The position numbers and the translations under genes were made by a program. Positions 51,752 to 63,227 of a stretch of DNA of 64,000 nt are shown here, piece after piece; position 1 is the first letter of the stretch, and each line of letters opens with the position of its first letter. The notes beneath the pieces were generated by a model. It had not been told where the DNA came from, searched no databases, and was given only the letters and a program-made list of their open reading frames with translations. The stretch is from Sclerodactyla briareus (Eukaryota > Echinodermata > Holothuroidea > Dendrochirotida > Sclerodactylidae): positions 248,001 through 312,000 of the forward strand of contig JAODTK010005828.1 of assembly GCA_026419785.1 (NCBI GenBank), given 5' to 3'.

Positions 51752-52311
51752 CGATGTAAACACGATGTATACGAGCCCTGGGTTGATCGTAGTCACTCAG
51801 AGAATCCAAGAAATTCCTGAACATCCTATATGTGCTACTAGTAAAGCAAGAGTTCACCAAGAGTACAATACAACTTTTTTCGGCCTACCACAAGCATGCA
51901 GGTTTTGACTACGAGACAGCACAACCTTTGAACAAACTTATCAACATACTGACCTCGTGTTTAGCTCGTACTAATCGTGTACATTGTGAATACCTCGTAG
52001 TATGTACTGCGTACAGAAAATCGTTTCACGAAGGGACCGCGTGCACTTGCGCCACGTGTCAAACACGATGTATCACAAACACAGCACGATATATCCGAGA
52101 ACAACAAGTGCATATTTAGCTGACACAGGATGTCGCCAAAGTTTTGAGCATGTTCAAAACTTTCAGGCTGTTCGCCAACAAGCACGATCTGTTCAGGATG
52201 TGTCACGACCTATGCCGTTGTTTTATCAAAAGATTGGTTACGTGCTGGGGGCGATATGTCAAGAGCTCAGGAGCTCTCGATACATCGTGTCCAACATCGT
52301 GAAAGTGAGCG
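51752..52311. mobile_element. Family D' element with CGATGT-ACACGATGTAT inverted arms
   Basis: The left arm CGATGTAAACACGATGTATA at 51752 and the reverse complement of the right arm, CGATGTTGGACACGATGTAT at 52280-52299, are imperfect inverted repeats, each continuing into CGAG. CACGATRTAT words also occur inside (about 52064 and 52087). The element is about 560 bp. A 104-codon plus-strand frame spans the right half but shows no transposase signature. Confidence 0.55.
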
Positions 52312-52574
52312 AGTAGCATAATTTATCACACTGGCCTAACTGGGAGGCTGAGCCTGGGGTGGCTCCCTCCATCCATGGGGTTGATAACATACACAAGCAA
52401 TGTGTTACCAGTTCAATATGGAATTAATCACCTATTCTATTTTTCCTGACCTCGAGGTGTAAATCGATGATATTCTCAAAAATTATTTATTGATCAAGTA
52501 TAGTTACAGAGAAACACATGAAAGCAAACTAGTATTACAGGTTTTCCATCCAATCTGGACTGACTGTCACATGA

Positions 52575-52676
52575 GTCACATCTTGATTTTTTTTTTTTCC
52601 ATTTACTGCAATCATTTTCTCATTAGTCACATCTTGATATTTTTTTCCATTACTGCAATCATTTTCTCATTCACAC
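52575..52676. repeat. 51-bp tandem duplication
   Basis: GTCACATCTTGAT(T)n...ACTGCAATCATTTTCTCATT occurs twice in succession, starting at 52575 and 52626. Confidence 0.9.
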
Positions 52677-53097
52677 ATGTGAACATGACACAAGGTGTTA
52701 TTATTTTCAGTGGTGTATGGTTTGAAGACAGACAAATAGGGGAAGCAAAACATGATATTTTCCTATCCTTCATCTGCTTAACGTGAGTCACGCTGTTTGT
52801 TAATTATCATCAATTAGAATGAAGGCTGTGCAATCCAATGATTATCTCATGTTGCAATTCCAAGTATCATGCCAATATGTCCTTGAGATGATGAAATGCT
52901 TAGCTTGCATATTACGTAAGCACAAATTTGTTTTTTAGAATTGGCTGAAATGTAACGCGAGTCACAGTGGAGTTGCCAATTCACAACTTACAAATGTCAC
53001 TGAAATTCCATCCGAGATTGGTAAAAAACAGCTGCAAACAAGTAAAGGATAATAGTCCTGAAGCCTGCAAAGTTACTTCTGTTATGGTGCATTGGTA

Positions 53098-53468
53098 AAT
53101 GCCATTCACCTTCGTTTATGTCCTCCTTTCCAGCCACGAAGCTACCCATACGTAGTAATCCCATTGTATTGATGATATAAATCAACGCAAGACAAAACCA
53201 AAACAGAAAAATCTGTTGAAATGATAGTAATAGGTCAAAATTTGTAATTTTGTGGAATGGGAAACCTGTGGCGAAACGTATGTTACGCGGGTGATTGTTT
53301 TGACAATTGCAAACGGATCACCATTTTCTCCAAAATAGTAACTGAGTTGACTGCATAGTAATATTTGATTTAGTTCTTCTTGTAGATTGAGGTATCGAAC
53401 GATGGCATCCGTTTTCAATATCATTGTTACTTATTTTCTCGAATATTGCAAAGGCTGAATGGAGCTTT
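53098..53468 (+). mobile_element. Inverted-repeat element family B, copy 3 (full length)
   Basis: The left end AAATGCCATTCACCTTCGTT and the right end CAAAGGCTGAATGGAGCTTT are imperfect inverted repeats. The interior follows the 42.7-kb copy. This copy has an extra GGAAACCTGTGGCGAAACGT to GCGGGTGATTG segment. No coding capacity. Confidence 0.85.
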
Positions 53469-53469
53469 A

Positions 53470-55390
53470 TGCAAGTGGTCTGTGACACCTTTAATTAATA
53501 GCTTCCAGGCACTATCAATGAGGATATGTTTAATCCCATATCTCTCAAATAGAAAACTTCCTCATCTCTGAATGAAAGAGAAGGGGGAAGGGGGGGGGGG
53601 AGGAATAGGTGAGCAACTCATGAGTAAACACCCCTTCACATATTAGTCAATAGCCTCCTTTCCCACTCCCAAGAAAACTTCAGGGAAATCAAGAGACAGT
53701 GTCAATAGGATCGTACTATTGAACGCTGTGGGCTTTTCACTTCCTGGTAAATGTTGTTTGCATTTATCTGATGGACTAATAACCTCAACCGAGTTATTTG
53801 ATGGCCATTATAACCTGTCACCTTTCACATGATAGCCTACACAACAATAGTCACTCTCAAGTATCATTAGCCTATACAGGAAAGTTTCTGATGTCCTATA
53901 GAATAGACTGTAAAATATATTGTATTCAAATTTTACCATCTGAAGAGATGTGTATACAGATGGGATTTGTATTCAGGATGTGGACATTCATGACCAGAGG
54001 CCATTTGTGATTGGAAGACAATGGTAATTTTGAAGTCTTGATTGTTTGATGGAGTACATTGAATGGTCATTTTGAAGTCCTTGATTGTTTGACGAGAGTG
54101 CTGAAACAATGATAAACTTGTGCAGAATGTGACCTTGTTAAGCCATCTTTTGTATGTAAGTTTATTTGGTGCATCTTTGCATGTACGTGTGTTTCGGTTT
54201 GTATATAATGCAGGCAGATATGAGACAATAGAGTTAGAAGATAATTAAATAGAAACCATAAATCCAGACCTGAAAATTATCAGGTTCTTTTCAGACAGCT
54301 CCATTCCATTTTACCATTACTTACTTCCTGTATGCCATGTGCCCCCCTCCTATATTGCAACTTCACAGAGCCATGTCCAAATTTCCATATGAGGTCCCTG
54401 CATGCGGGTGTGTTTGTGTGAGTGTGCGTGTTCTGTGCGTGATTGCAATCTGAATTCCACCAATTAAACAAAGCAATGTTGTAAATGAATGGTCAGGATG
54501 AGCTAGTTCTCTGGCACGTGCTTTGTACACGGAGTGAAGTTTGAGGCAGTTCAATACCCAAAGAAAGTATCAATCCATGTTGGCTAACTTGGCTCAATAC
54601 AGCAGATTCACTGACAACAAGGGCTACCGGAACGGTAATAGCACAATGTGATTGGTTCGGATATTAATGCACAATCGCTGAGTGTAGCCGGAACCAGCGC
54701 AAAATATTTGTAGGAGGGGACTTCCCTTCGTTTTTCCCTTTTCCACGTTTTCCACTTTCACTCAAATCCACATGCTTCTCAATTCCATATTGGAAATTCC
54801 TCCTGATTTCAAGACCCTCCGCAGAAAAATCGCAAGGAGAGAATTCCCCTCCAAGTACAATCTATAGTGCTAACCCTGTCTGAACACAAATATTTCACTT
54901 GGACACTCATAATTTTGGCTTCTACAAGCAAACAACATCACATTTCAATTAGGAGTAGTCTGCCAATCCATCGATGAGGCCTTTTTGATCATCCTTTGCT
55001 GGTGCTACCACAAATAATTACTTTCCCAACTGGGAATCGTAATCGATTTTCAGGGAAGATCAATGGACAGCATCCTAGGGGCTAGTGAGCCAGCCTCATA
55101 GCTCTGGAGGTATGCCAACCCCATCATTTTATGGTAATTTGACGACGCTATCAGTGTGCAATGATTGCAATCAACGCCGACAATACACATCTTCTGACCT
55201 GTCACTCATGACAGGAAATCCTTTCGACGGTCTCATGGCTTGCCAGTTTTCTGGACATACTTCAATACCAGAAGTGTATACAGTTCTATATAATCCATAG
55301 GAGCAGGTGTACACACACACATGGTCAATACACAAGCTTTGTTCCAATTACAACGCTTGTATAGTGGACAAAGTCAAGCAGATGGGCCAG
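53470..55390. other. Non-coding DNA, nothing recognised
   Basis: A G-rich run near 53590. GGTCATTTTGAAGTCCTTGATTGTTTGA is partly duplicated at 54024-54050 and 54065-54092. No gene recognised. Confidence 0.4.
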
Positions 55391-55391
55391 T

Positions 55392-55525
55392 GATTTCTCT
55401 GGGGAAGGGGTGAGGGGGTTTAAGGTTCGAGACCCAATGGAAGTCCCCCCCCCCCATTCGATTTCTCTGAAGGGAGGGGATGGGGTTTAAGGTCGGGACC
55501 CGATGGAAGTCCCCCACTATTGTAA
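55392..55525. repeat. 68-bp tandem duplication
   Basis: GATTTCTCT...GGGGTTTAAGGTTCGAGACC...CAATGGAAGTCCCCC occurs at 55392 and again at 55460. Confidence 0.88.
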
Positions 55526-55671
55526 AAGCCCCACCCTTTCTATTGACAAATATTTTTATATTCGCCACTGGAAATGCCGCCTATATCACCACATTTGAAA
55601 TGGATTAGTGCGTGACAGTGTCCCACCACATCGACAGTGGAATAGTTTCTATGACCCAACAAACAAGTTTG

Positions 55672-55995
55672 TTAAAATTTGTAAATCTGACCCTGTCTTA
55701 TATCAGTGATCTGTAAGGTCCACATGGCCAGATCCAGTTCCAATCTGACAGTTTTTGGAAAGACCTCAAAATGACCTCCAACTTTATCAGGACCAAGGCT
55801 TATATCCACCAAGTTTCCATCAAAACTGTACTCACCTGGCAGGTAAACCGCCAATGTGTATATCCCCCACTTTTGATCATTCAGAGGGTGACATTGTTCA
55901 CCTTGTTTTTTATAAGAGGGGATACAGTGACCCAGGGATTGAGAGACAAGGATTTGGGGGTTTCCCATGCACACAAAATGCTCCGAAATATGCAA
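55672..55995 (-). other. Open minus-strand frame of 107 codons, unidentified
   Basis: The frame contains GIYTLAVYLPGEYSFDGNLV, then DISLGPDKVGGHFEVFP, and ends LQITDIRQGQIYKF. The alternating hydrophobic residues and Gly/Pro turns look like beta-sheet protein more than random sequence. A donor-like CCAG|GTGAGTACAG lies inside it at about 55838, so it may instead be exon plus intron. No family recognised; a chance frame in a repeat is equally possible. Confidence 0.2.
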
Positions 55996-56439
55996 TCAGC
56001 AGTAAAATCAGTTCTGTCAAAAAACTGAAATGGCCTTTTTGTTCCGAAACATTACAGAACTGAAGGGAATAGAAACTGGAGGGTGATATATTATTTTAAA
56101 TGTCACTCCTCTTAATGAGTGCCCCCACTCCTATTCTCTTGATAAGCAAATATAATCTAATCACAAATTCTTCTTTAAGAGGCACTTCCCTGCATGCACT
56201 TATACGAAAAATGGGTGAAATAGTTTTTTCCATGACCATAGGCGCAGGATGAGGGTTGGGTAAGAGGGGCAGAGGTGTTGTTGGGGAGGGGGTAGGCTTG
56301 TAGTGTGCAGACTTGTCCCAGTTTTCTTTCTAACCCTTTCCCCTCCCCCTTGCCCTTCCCCCTTTTTCTACAAATTTAACCCCCCATTTACACTTGAAAC
56401 ATAAGGTTTCCTTTACTCCTCATGAGAAAGCTGCATACT

Positions 56440-57110
56440 TACCGCATTTCAACCTGATCGTACCAGGCAATTCTGGCCTTAGTGTTAAAAGATTTGACTT
56501 TGACCTCTCTTGACCTCAGATGAACCTTTGACCTGTACCCAAAACAATAGGATCATTTACTCATTAAGGGGGGAACCCATACCCAAGTAGAACTCGATCC
56601 ATCCAAGTGGGGTCGAGTTACTGTGTTAACTAGCTGAAATTTGCCAATTATCAATTTTTCCCAGATCTCCGCAATTTTCTCCCACATTCGACCCCCGATT
56701 CACACCAAATTACTAGTGGTCCTGTACTCCTCATAGAACACTGCATACCGACTTTTTCAACCTGAGTTATTTTGTTAACGAGCTAGAATTGGCCAGATTA
56801 TCAATTTTTCACACTTTCACAATTTTCCCCAATCTGACTCCAAAACGATAGGGTTCTTGTACTCCTACATAAGGAAATGCTACATACCGAATTTCAACCT
56901 GCGGACCGGCATTCGACTTTCCTGTTAACAATATTTTCAAACTGTTGCCTCTCTTGACCTCAGATGACCTTGACCTGCCCCCGAAACAATAGGCTCATGT
57001 ACTCATTATGGGGAACCCATATACAAATTATGAACCTGTGATCCATCCAGCAGGTTGAGTTTATTGTGTGTAACAAGGCTAAGGCTCACACACACACACT
57101 GTCATTACTG
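56440..57110 (+). repeat. Dispersed repeat family D, tandem units
   Basis: Three to four diverged units of roughly 170-210 bp each contain AACAATAGG(A/C)TCATGTACTC or a variant, an ACTGCATACCGA-like word, TTTCAACCTG and GTTAAC...AGCT...AATTNGCCA. TTGACCTCAGATGA opens the first and last units. Related to 34.5-34.76 kb and to the reverse of 14.35-15.0 kb. Confidence 0.8.
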
Positions 57111-57114
57111 GATA

Positions 57115-58610
57115 GATTCCTCTTACTTCGTCAAGGACATCAAAAGTCACCTTGCCCCCTCAATAACCCTGGATCAGCCCATCTTCCAGTATTGTGGAAG
57201 GTAGGTGGTTAAGGGATTGAAAGGGGATGGCAAGTTTAACTGCATCCAATTTTGCTGAGATCACAGATATGAAGGCAGCTTCATATCTTATCGTAACTCA
57301 AACTGGATGCAATGATTCTCACTTTCCCTGCCAGAAATGTTACGAGCGCTGAAGGAATATCATCGTTAAGAATTCACAATTAGTCTCTCAAACAAACTAT
57401 CACGGAAGAGATTGTTACTCCTGCATGCTGTGGAAACAGATTTGCTTTTCCAGGCGAGATCATCAGGAAAATCAGCCATCTCAGAGGGCGAAGGGGGGGG
57501 GGGGGATTTGATTCACTCCTGGAGGCATTCCCACACTGCACTCAATTTTATGGTAATTTGATGATGGCCCATCAACGTCTGCTGAGTAATAGAAACCTGT
57601 GATACATGTGGCGTTGATTGGAACCTTGGCATTTTCAGCAATTTTTCTTCACAGTAGAAGGCTTGATTTACGTTTCCCGTTTTTTTGTTTGCACGACACC
57701 TTCCTGTATTTTACATAATGCAACTTGGCAAGGCTATCCTGAAAGAGGTTTTGGGAGACCGGATGGAGGTTGATGAACTATTAGATAGGTATTCATTAAA
57801 CAGGTGTTATGGAATTTGAGGCTCCAGGATCAAAATCTAAAGTAGGGCAAAAAGCAAATGACATGACTTCAGTTTGACTCCCATCAAGGCTCTTTACTTC
57901 CTATACTAAATTACACCATAGCTATCACAATGAAAACTATGTTCTATGTTCATTAAATTGCCACAAAGGTTATGGTTGTGTCAAAGTTAACATTACTAGT
58001 GCAAGAAACCTTTTCTTTCTTTCCCCAAAATAAGGGCAAAAAAAAAAGTTAATTTAGCCACCTAACAGGAAGTTTTTTTAAATAATATATCTGGGTTTAT
58101 CCATTTTTAAATGATTCAAAATATTGGCCCATAATTGGGGCTAATTCATCCATCTGATATTTTATATTTCAATACATCAGGTGGGTCCTCGCTGCAGGCA
58201 TTAGGGGACTTGTCAAGTTGAGCGTGACAAGGGATGTTACTGAAAGCTCGTATGTCCACACAGATTATAAAAAAACCCTCCATCCGACGATATTAACACA
58301 AAATGTCCCACCGAATATGTGTGCTACTCAAACACAAACCAACTTGGAAAACCTGGAATACTAAATGCCCCCCCCCCCCCCGCTGATGACTCCTGGTAGC
58401 CTTGAAATCGTATCAAAAATAGGAGGCATGTAGTGTTCTTGGTGATCAGTATTGAATGACAAGATTATCATAACTAACATAAAACCTACAATCAAACAGG
58501 TACATAACAATGGTTCGAAATTGAAATTGTCTCATCAATTATCGAGAAATGGAGAAGCCTCTGGATTAGGACGACCTGATCACAGATTTCAATAATACCA
58601 AGTAGAGGGG
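57115..58610. other. Non-coding DNA, nothing recognised
   Basis: G-rich run at about 57493 and C-rich run at about 58368. No exon or repeat recognised. Confidence 0.4.
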
Positions 58611-58819
58611 CCTAAATCAGTCACAAGCATTGTCAACGCTTCGGTACCTCCCCATCATGCCTCATGGCCCATGAGATGCATCGCCTTGTACTTGTTGTAT
58701 CCCCATAGTCGCGGGTACTGAGGTATCGCCCTCGTTCCTCGTCGTCTCCTACCGCTGGGTACGCAGAAAGATTTTTTGCATCAGTAGAACAATAACCCTC
58801 CAAGTCTCTAACACTTGTC

Positions 58820-59110
58820 AGTTGTCATAGTGAAATCTTGGATGGTTCAAATTGGGGCACCGGCCGTGATCTGCACGATTCTGCAAATTTTTAAAGTTAG
58901 TCTGATTTCGGCAGGACTTGGTAGACTACCAGGGTGGAGGTAATTCGAGGTCATCAGAGACATTTTTGCATGATGTACTCAGTCATTTTTCTGACTGTCA
59001 GATTTGGATGTATACAACGTTTGGTCCCGAGACTCCCGACAAAACAAGAGTGGAGATAATTCTGAGGTCAACAGACAAGAAACTTGTATGGATTACTTAA
59101 TTTACAAACT
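58820..59110 (+). repeat. Diverged relative of the 30.3-30.9 kb AGGTCA repeat
   Basis: CATAGTGAAATCTTGG is shared with 30345, followed in both by a GATCTGC/CATCTGC...ATTCTGCA segment and by recurring GAGGTCA words (58945, 59063). The copy is old. Confidence 0.5.
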
Positions 59111-59119
59111 TTTTCAGAT

Positions 59120-60470
59120 CGGCACGAAACTTGGCAAATGTTTTGCCCGGTCATGGAGACCCCAGCAATACCAAAGGAGAGTGACGTTGTGATTAGTCAG
59201 ATGTGGGACATTCTGCCAGTTGTTCCTGACTCCCTCTGGTAACCCGTTCTCGGATATTCCCCAAAACATTTCATTATTGACTTTCTCAAGGAGTACCAAC
59301 ACGTACTGTCGCTCATCGCTTTCGAATGTTGAAGCTTGCGAGGTGGTGAATGATTGGCATGAATTCTCTGTAAACTCTTGTCCTTTTGCTACAAATTTTC
59401 ATAGTGCCAAGATGAATTACTGTCATAGCCTTGGTGCCAGTGGCATGACCGAGAAGGAGAGGGCATGGGGCAAGTTGTGTGCCCTCCCATTTGCCTCAAA
59501 ATTCAGGATGGGTGAGGTGTGATATGTATGGAGGGGACACCCATAATTTCCTTGCAGAAGACACAAATGTACACCAGATTGTATCTGGGACCCTTATTAT
59601 TCAAACATTTTGAGGGGGACCACCCCTCCTTTGGAACCTGCCCCAACATTGCCATCAAAGTTCCCCCGAGTACCACCCTGTTAAATCACTGTGCCCCCCT
59701 CTCCCAGAATTGAAAAGTCTGATGAGTTCTGTGTGCTGCACTTTCATAATTACGAAAATTGCCTTGATGCCCTGTAACTTTTGAAGGGGATACGAGGCAA
59801 TTATGAGAGTTCCCCACGTATATTGCCTTTCCCCTTCAGTCATGAACTTCAATGCCTGCCAAAGGTATGTTATTCAATGCTGAATTTAAAATGACGACTG
59901 AATGTTATTTCCATAACTATTGAAAATAAATGAGTATTAATATTTATTGCAAAGTTATATGAAGGTATGAGCCAACAAGTGAAACTGTGTTTGAAGATCA
60001 CTGCGGAGCTATAGGCTATTACCCCAGAACACCCTGCTATTTAACATGAAATTAATACATAATTTTCATGGGGAATTAACATTTTCAACAGACACATTTT
60101 CGAATGGATAGATAACATCCAACGACGGACCAACAGAAACTGCAGCCTGTATTCCTAAGTTGACCCTAATATTACTAATAATGATACATTTGATTCATAT
60201 AGCACATAATAATCACAAAGTAACTCCCTATGGGCTTCAAAACGAAAAAAAGAAAAAAAAAGAGAAGAATAACATCAGACTTGTGTAATGTACGTCTTCA
60301 ACTTTTTTTAATGTACTAAAGGCAGATAAGTTTCTGACCCTTGAATCACCAGGCAGATCTAATAATCTAGTTCACTGAAAAATACCGAATTTGTGACCCT
60401 CTTGAGTGACGGACCCTTTCACTTTTCCATTCCAACAGATTCAGACTTGAGATCCCCCGAGCCAACCTTC
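59120..60470. other. Upstream flank of the TRIM-NHL gene
   Basis: No repeat recognised. ORFs at 59.2-59.85 kb lack domains. TTTCCATTCCAACAG at 60424-60438 could be an acceptor for a 5'-UTR exon carrying the start codon at 60479. Confidence 0.35.
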
Positions 60471-60478
60471 ATTTCAAC

Positions 60479-62772
60479 ATGGCAGAGGATTTACAGCGGA
60501 TCCTGGAGTGCCCGATGTGCTTAGAGTTCTACGACTCCTCTCAGCGTGTACCTAAGCTCCTCCAGTGCCAGCATACGTTCTGCCTCGCCTGCTTTGATGA
60601 TGCTGACAGGGACACGTCCTCACCTGTCCCCAGTGCCGGAAGACCAACTTGCCCCCGTGACGACCAGGCAAAATCGCGACAACTTCACCATGCTGGCGCT
60701 GATCGAGGTCCAACAGAAGTCAACAAAGTCCCCGTCGGGCCCTAGGATATCGGGGGACGAGAACCAACTGAGGGTTGCTGTGAAACCTCCCACCCAAGTG
60801 CCACAGTCCGCGAAAAATGTCAGGTGTGCCATAGCCAACCTGGCACCAGAACTCCAGAGAGTCCAACGTGCTGACGACTTCGAATAGAGGAAAAGGGCCC
60901 ACGAAAGACAACTTTGTCATGGTCAGAAAGGAGATCGAGTCAAGCTTTTGATGCAAGATGAAGGAGTTGCCGCTCGGAGGAACCACTGATCAGCAACTCG
61001 GGGAGGATGGCATCGAGGAGGTGATCTTCATCCATACACAGAAGTCTAGTTGCCTTCAGTACCTCAGAAATTCCAAGGACTTCCTGAAGATGAAGCACAT
61101 CTTCCGCAGACGGAGCGCTCGAGCGAGATGCAGCTGATGCAACTGCTCAACGTCTGTCAAGGGTACAACCGTCAGTAAGGACTCCGCCCTCAGCGTCGAT
61201 GATAGACCTTCGACATCACCTATACCAGCCCCACCCCTCCTAACATCTTCTGATCATCATCACTCGACGGGTGCCTCACGTTCAGCAAACAGCGCAACTC
61301 CGTCATTTCTTTTCTGCCCCAAGCCCCGCACTCCACAAACAGGTAACACCACCCCTGTCACCGCCCTACCACGACCTGGCATCCAGACTCCTGCTACGCC
61401 GACGACCTGGTCCGACTGAATCCGTTTCTCCACACGCGATGATGGCGTTGAGAACAGGTACTAGTCGGGTCCCCATCAGAGCCTCCCAGCATTGCCGAGG
61501 AGCAAGCAGACGCCTTCCCCGACCCAATCAAGGTCAGCAGGAATGAACGGGCACATATCACTCGACGGGAACAACGACAAACCTCACAGACAGGGTAACG
61601 CAAGCCAGAGGGCGCCGTCATGACCCCGGGCAACCGGCACCATCGTAGCGGCCCTGTCCACGAGCTTCAGCCCAACCAGGTATCTGCCGCAGGGGATTCC
61701 TGGATCCAGAGCCCCCCACATCCTAGTCTGCCTCACACACCCAAATGTTCCACAGCGTGTCTGTGAACGGAGCCATTAACCCGAGCCGGGCCGCAGCTAC
61801 CACACATGTTATTCACCCCATGACTGTCGTAATGAGCAAGACGGCATCGTGGCAGTTCCATCACCCATGGGCCCGTTGAACATTCTGGGCCCAGACGTAA
61901 AGGAAGGTCAATATTTGAGAAACCCTCAGGGATCAGCTCTGCTAGGGGGAGGCATGCTCGCCGTTGTTGACGAGAGTAAACAATGTGTATGATAGTAACT
62001 TACAGGTCAATGGTCCAGGTTCTGGGTCCCAGTGGGAACGCTTGGGAATCAGTTCCCAAAGGCCGTCTGCACTGGGGGGAACCCCGACGACCACTATGTG
62101 ATCTCTGATTGGGTGAACCACGATACAAATCGGGACAAGCAGGGGAGGAGCAGTGGGCCAATTCGGGGACAAGGGGGAGGGAGGTGACAGAACCAGTTGA
62201 ATGCCCAGGGTGTGTGTGTGATCAGAGAGGTACATCTTGTCTGTGATTTCAACAATCAATGCGGAAGGTATCACAAGGAGGGGCAGGTTCCTCCGACAGA
62301 TAGGCAAGGAGGGGACTAGAGAGGGGCTTCCTGAATACGACGGGATCATCCTGTCTTGGCAGGGAGGTGCTGCTGGACAGACAGCGGAAGCAAGGTTCCA
62401 GGTATGCACACAAGGGGGTACCTTCCTGTACCAGTTTGGCGAGTGGGGGGCAGAGCCGGGTCAGCTGAACGCCCGTCGGGTATAGCGGGCGGTGGACAAC
62501 CACGGGTACATCTTCGTGTCCAATAGGGGCAACCACCGGGTGGAGGTGTTTCAAACCCTCGGGTCCCTCGCCAGGTTGCACGGCACACAAGGGTCAGAAC
62601 GGGGCAGTTTGACGAGCCCATGGGGTGGCCAGTCGTGGAGGATGGCAGAGTGGCGGTTGTGGACTCTGGTAACCAAGAGAATCCCAATGAGTACACCTAA
62701 GCCTGGGACTGACCATTTAGAGTGAGCAGGGATGCATATGTGAGAGTACTCGACCTACACTTGATGACTATG
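60479..62772 (+). CDS. TRIM-NHL protein, RING finger to NHL propeller, many frame breaks
   Basis: The start at 60479 gives MAEDLQRILECPMCLEFYDS. Cys11, Cys14, Cys30, His32, Cys35 and Cys38 form the first part of a C3HC4 RING; the last pair (LTCPQCRK) is in another frame near 60620. NFTMLALIEVQQ follows, as after many TRIM RINGs. CQVCHSQPG near 60818 may be a degraded B-box, and EEVIFIHTQKSSCLQYL with LRNSKDFLKMKHIF near 61010-61110 suits the coiled-coil/helical part. A Pro/Ser/Thr-rich linker spans 61.18-61.9 kb. NHL strands follow: GGMLAVVDESKQ (61950), LNAQGVCV and LVCDFNNQ (62190-62260), RGRFLRQIGKEG (62280), TFLYQFGEWG (62420), NHGYIFVSNRGNHRVEVF (62497) and AYVRVLDLH (62735). TRIM-NHL proteins are typically E3 ubiquitin ligases or RNA-binding regulators. 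At least eight frame changes exist in this apparently single coding exon: assembly indels or a pseudogene. Confidence 0.85.
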
Positions 62773-62955
62773 GGGCCCCCCCCCCCCACCCGGGCCCCCG
62801 CCATGGGGGTGCGTGTTGCAATTGACAATGCATAACAGGTTATCTTGCATGGTAGATGCTGCCACATGTTCAAACTGTGTTCGACTGTCTCAGTCGCCCA
62901 TGGCAACAGGTTAAGATTGAGCCCACCTCCGATAACTATAACATTGTATAACATC
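62773..62955. other. 3' flank of the TRIM-NHL gene with C-rich run
   Basis: C-rich tract at 62774-62800; otherwise nothing recognised. Confidence 0.4.
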
Positions 62956-63227
62956 AAAGAACAACTGCAGGATGTATTATAACGAGGCCATATATAGCTG
63001 GAGAAAAATATAACTATCACCTCCCCGGGTCGTCCACGTGTGACGTCGTGCTTATTGTGCAATTGATTCTTCCCCAATTTTCTCTGCATATGGACCAAAC
63101 AACTTTGAAAGCCAATAACTCCACACCGGAACAATCGTATTGAAATGGGGTTTGGCGACTCTATAGATACAGTTTCCATTCTTCCACGATAATATCCTCT
63201 GTGTATCCAAGCCTGTAGTTTGTCTCC
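62956..63227 (+). mobile_element. Inverted-repeat element family A, copy 3 (full length)
   Basis: The left end AAAGAACAACTGCAGGATG and the right end CTGTAGTTTGTCTCC are imperfect inverted repeats. The interior shares CCCGGGTCGTCCACGTGTGA, TATGGACCAAACAACTTT, GTATTGAAATGGGGTTTGG and CAGTTTCCATTCTTCCACGA with copies 1 and 2. At about 272 bp this is the compact form of the family. It lies just downstream of the TRIM-NHL gene. Confidence 0.85.

Noticed and set aside
61942..62696. Minus-strand Pro/Leu-rich ORFs of 113-155 codons
   Set aside because: Shadows of the NHL-repeat coding region, whose plus-strand reading matches NHL blades.
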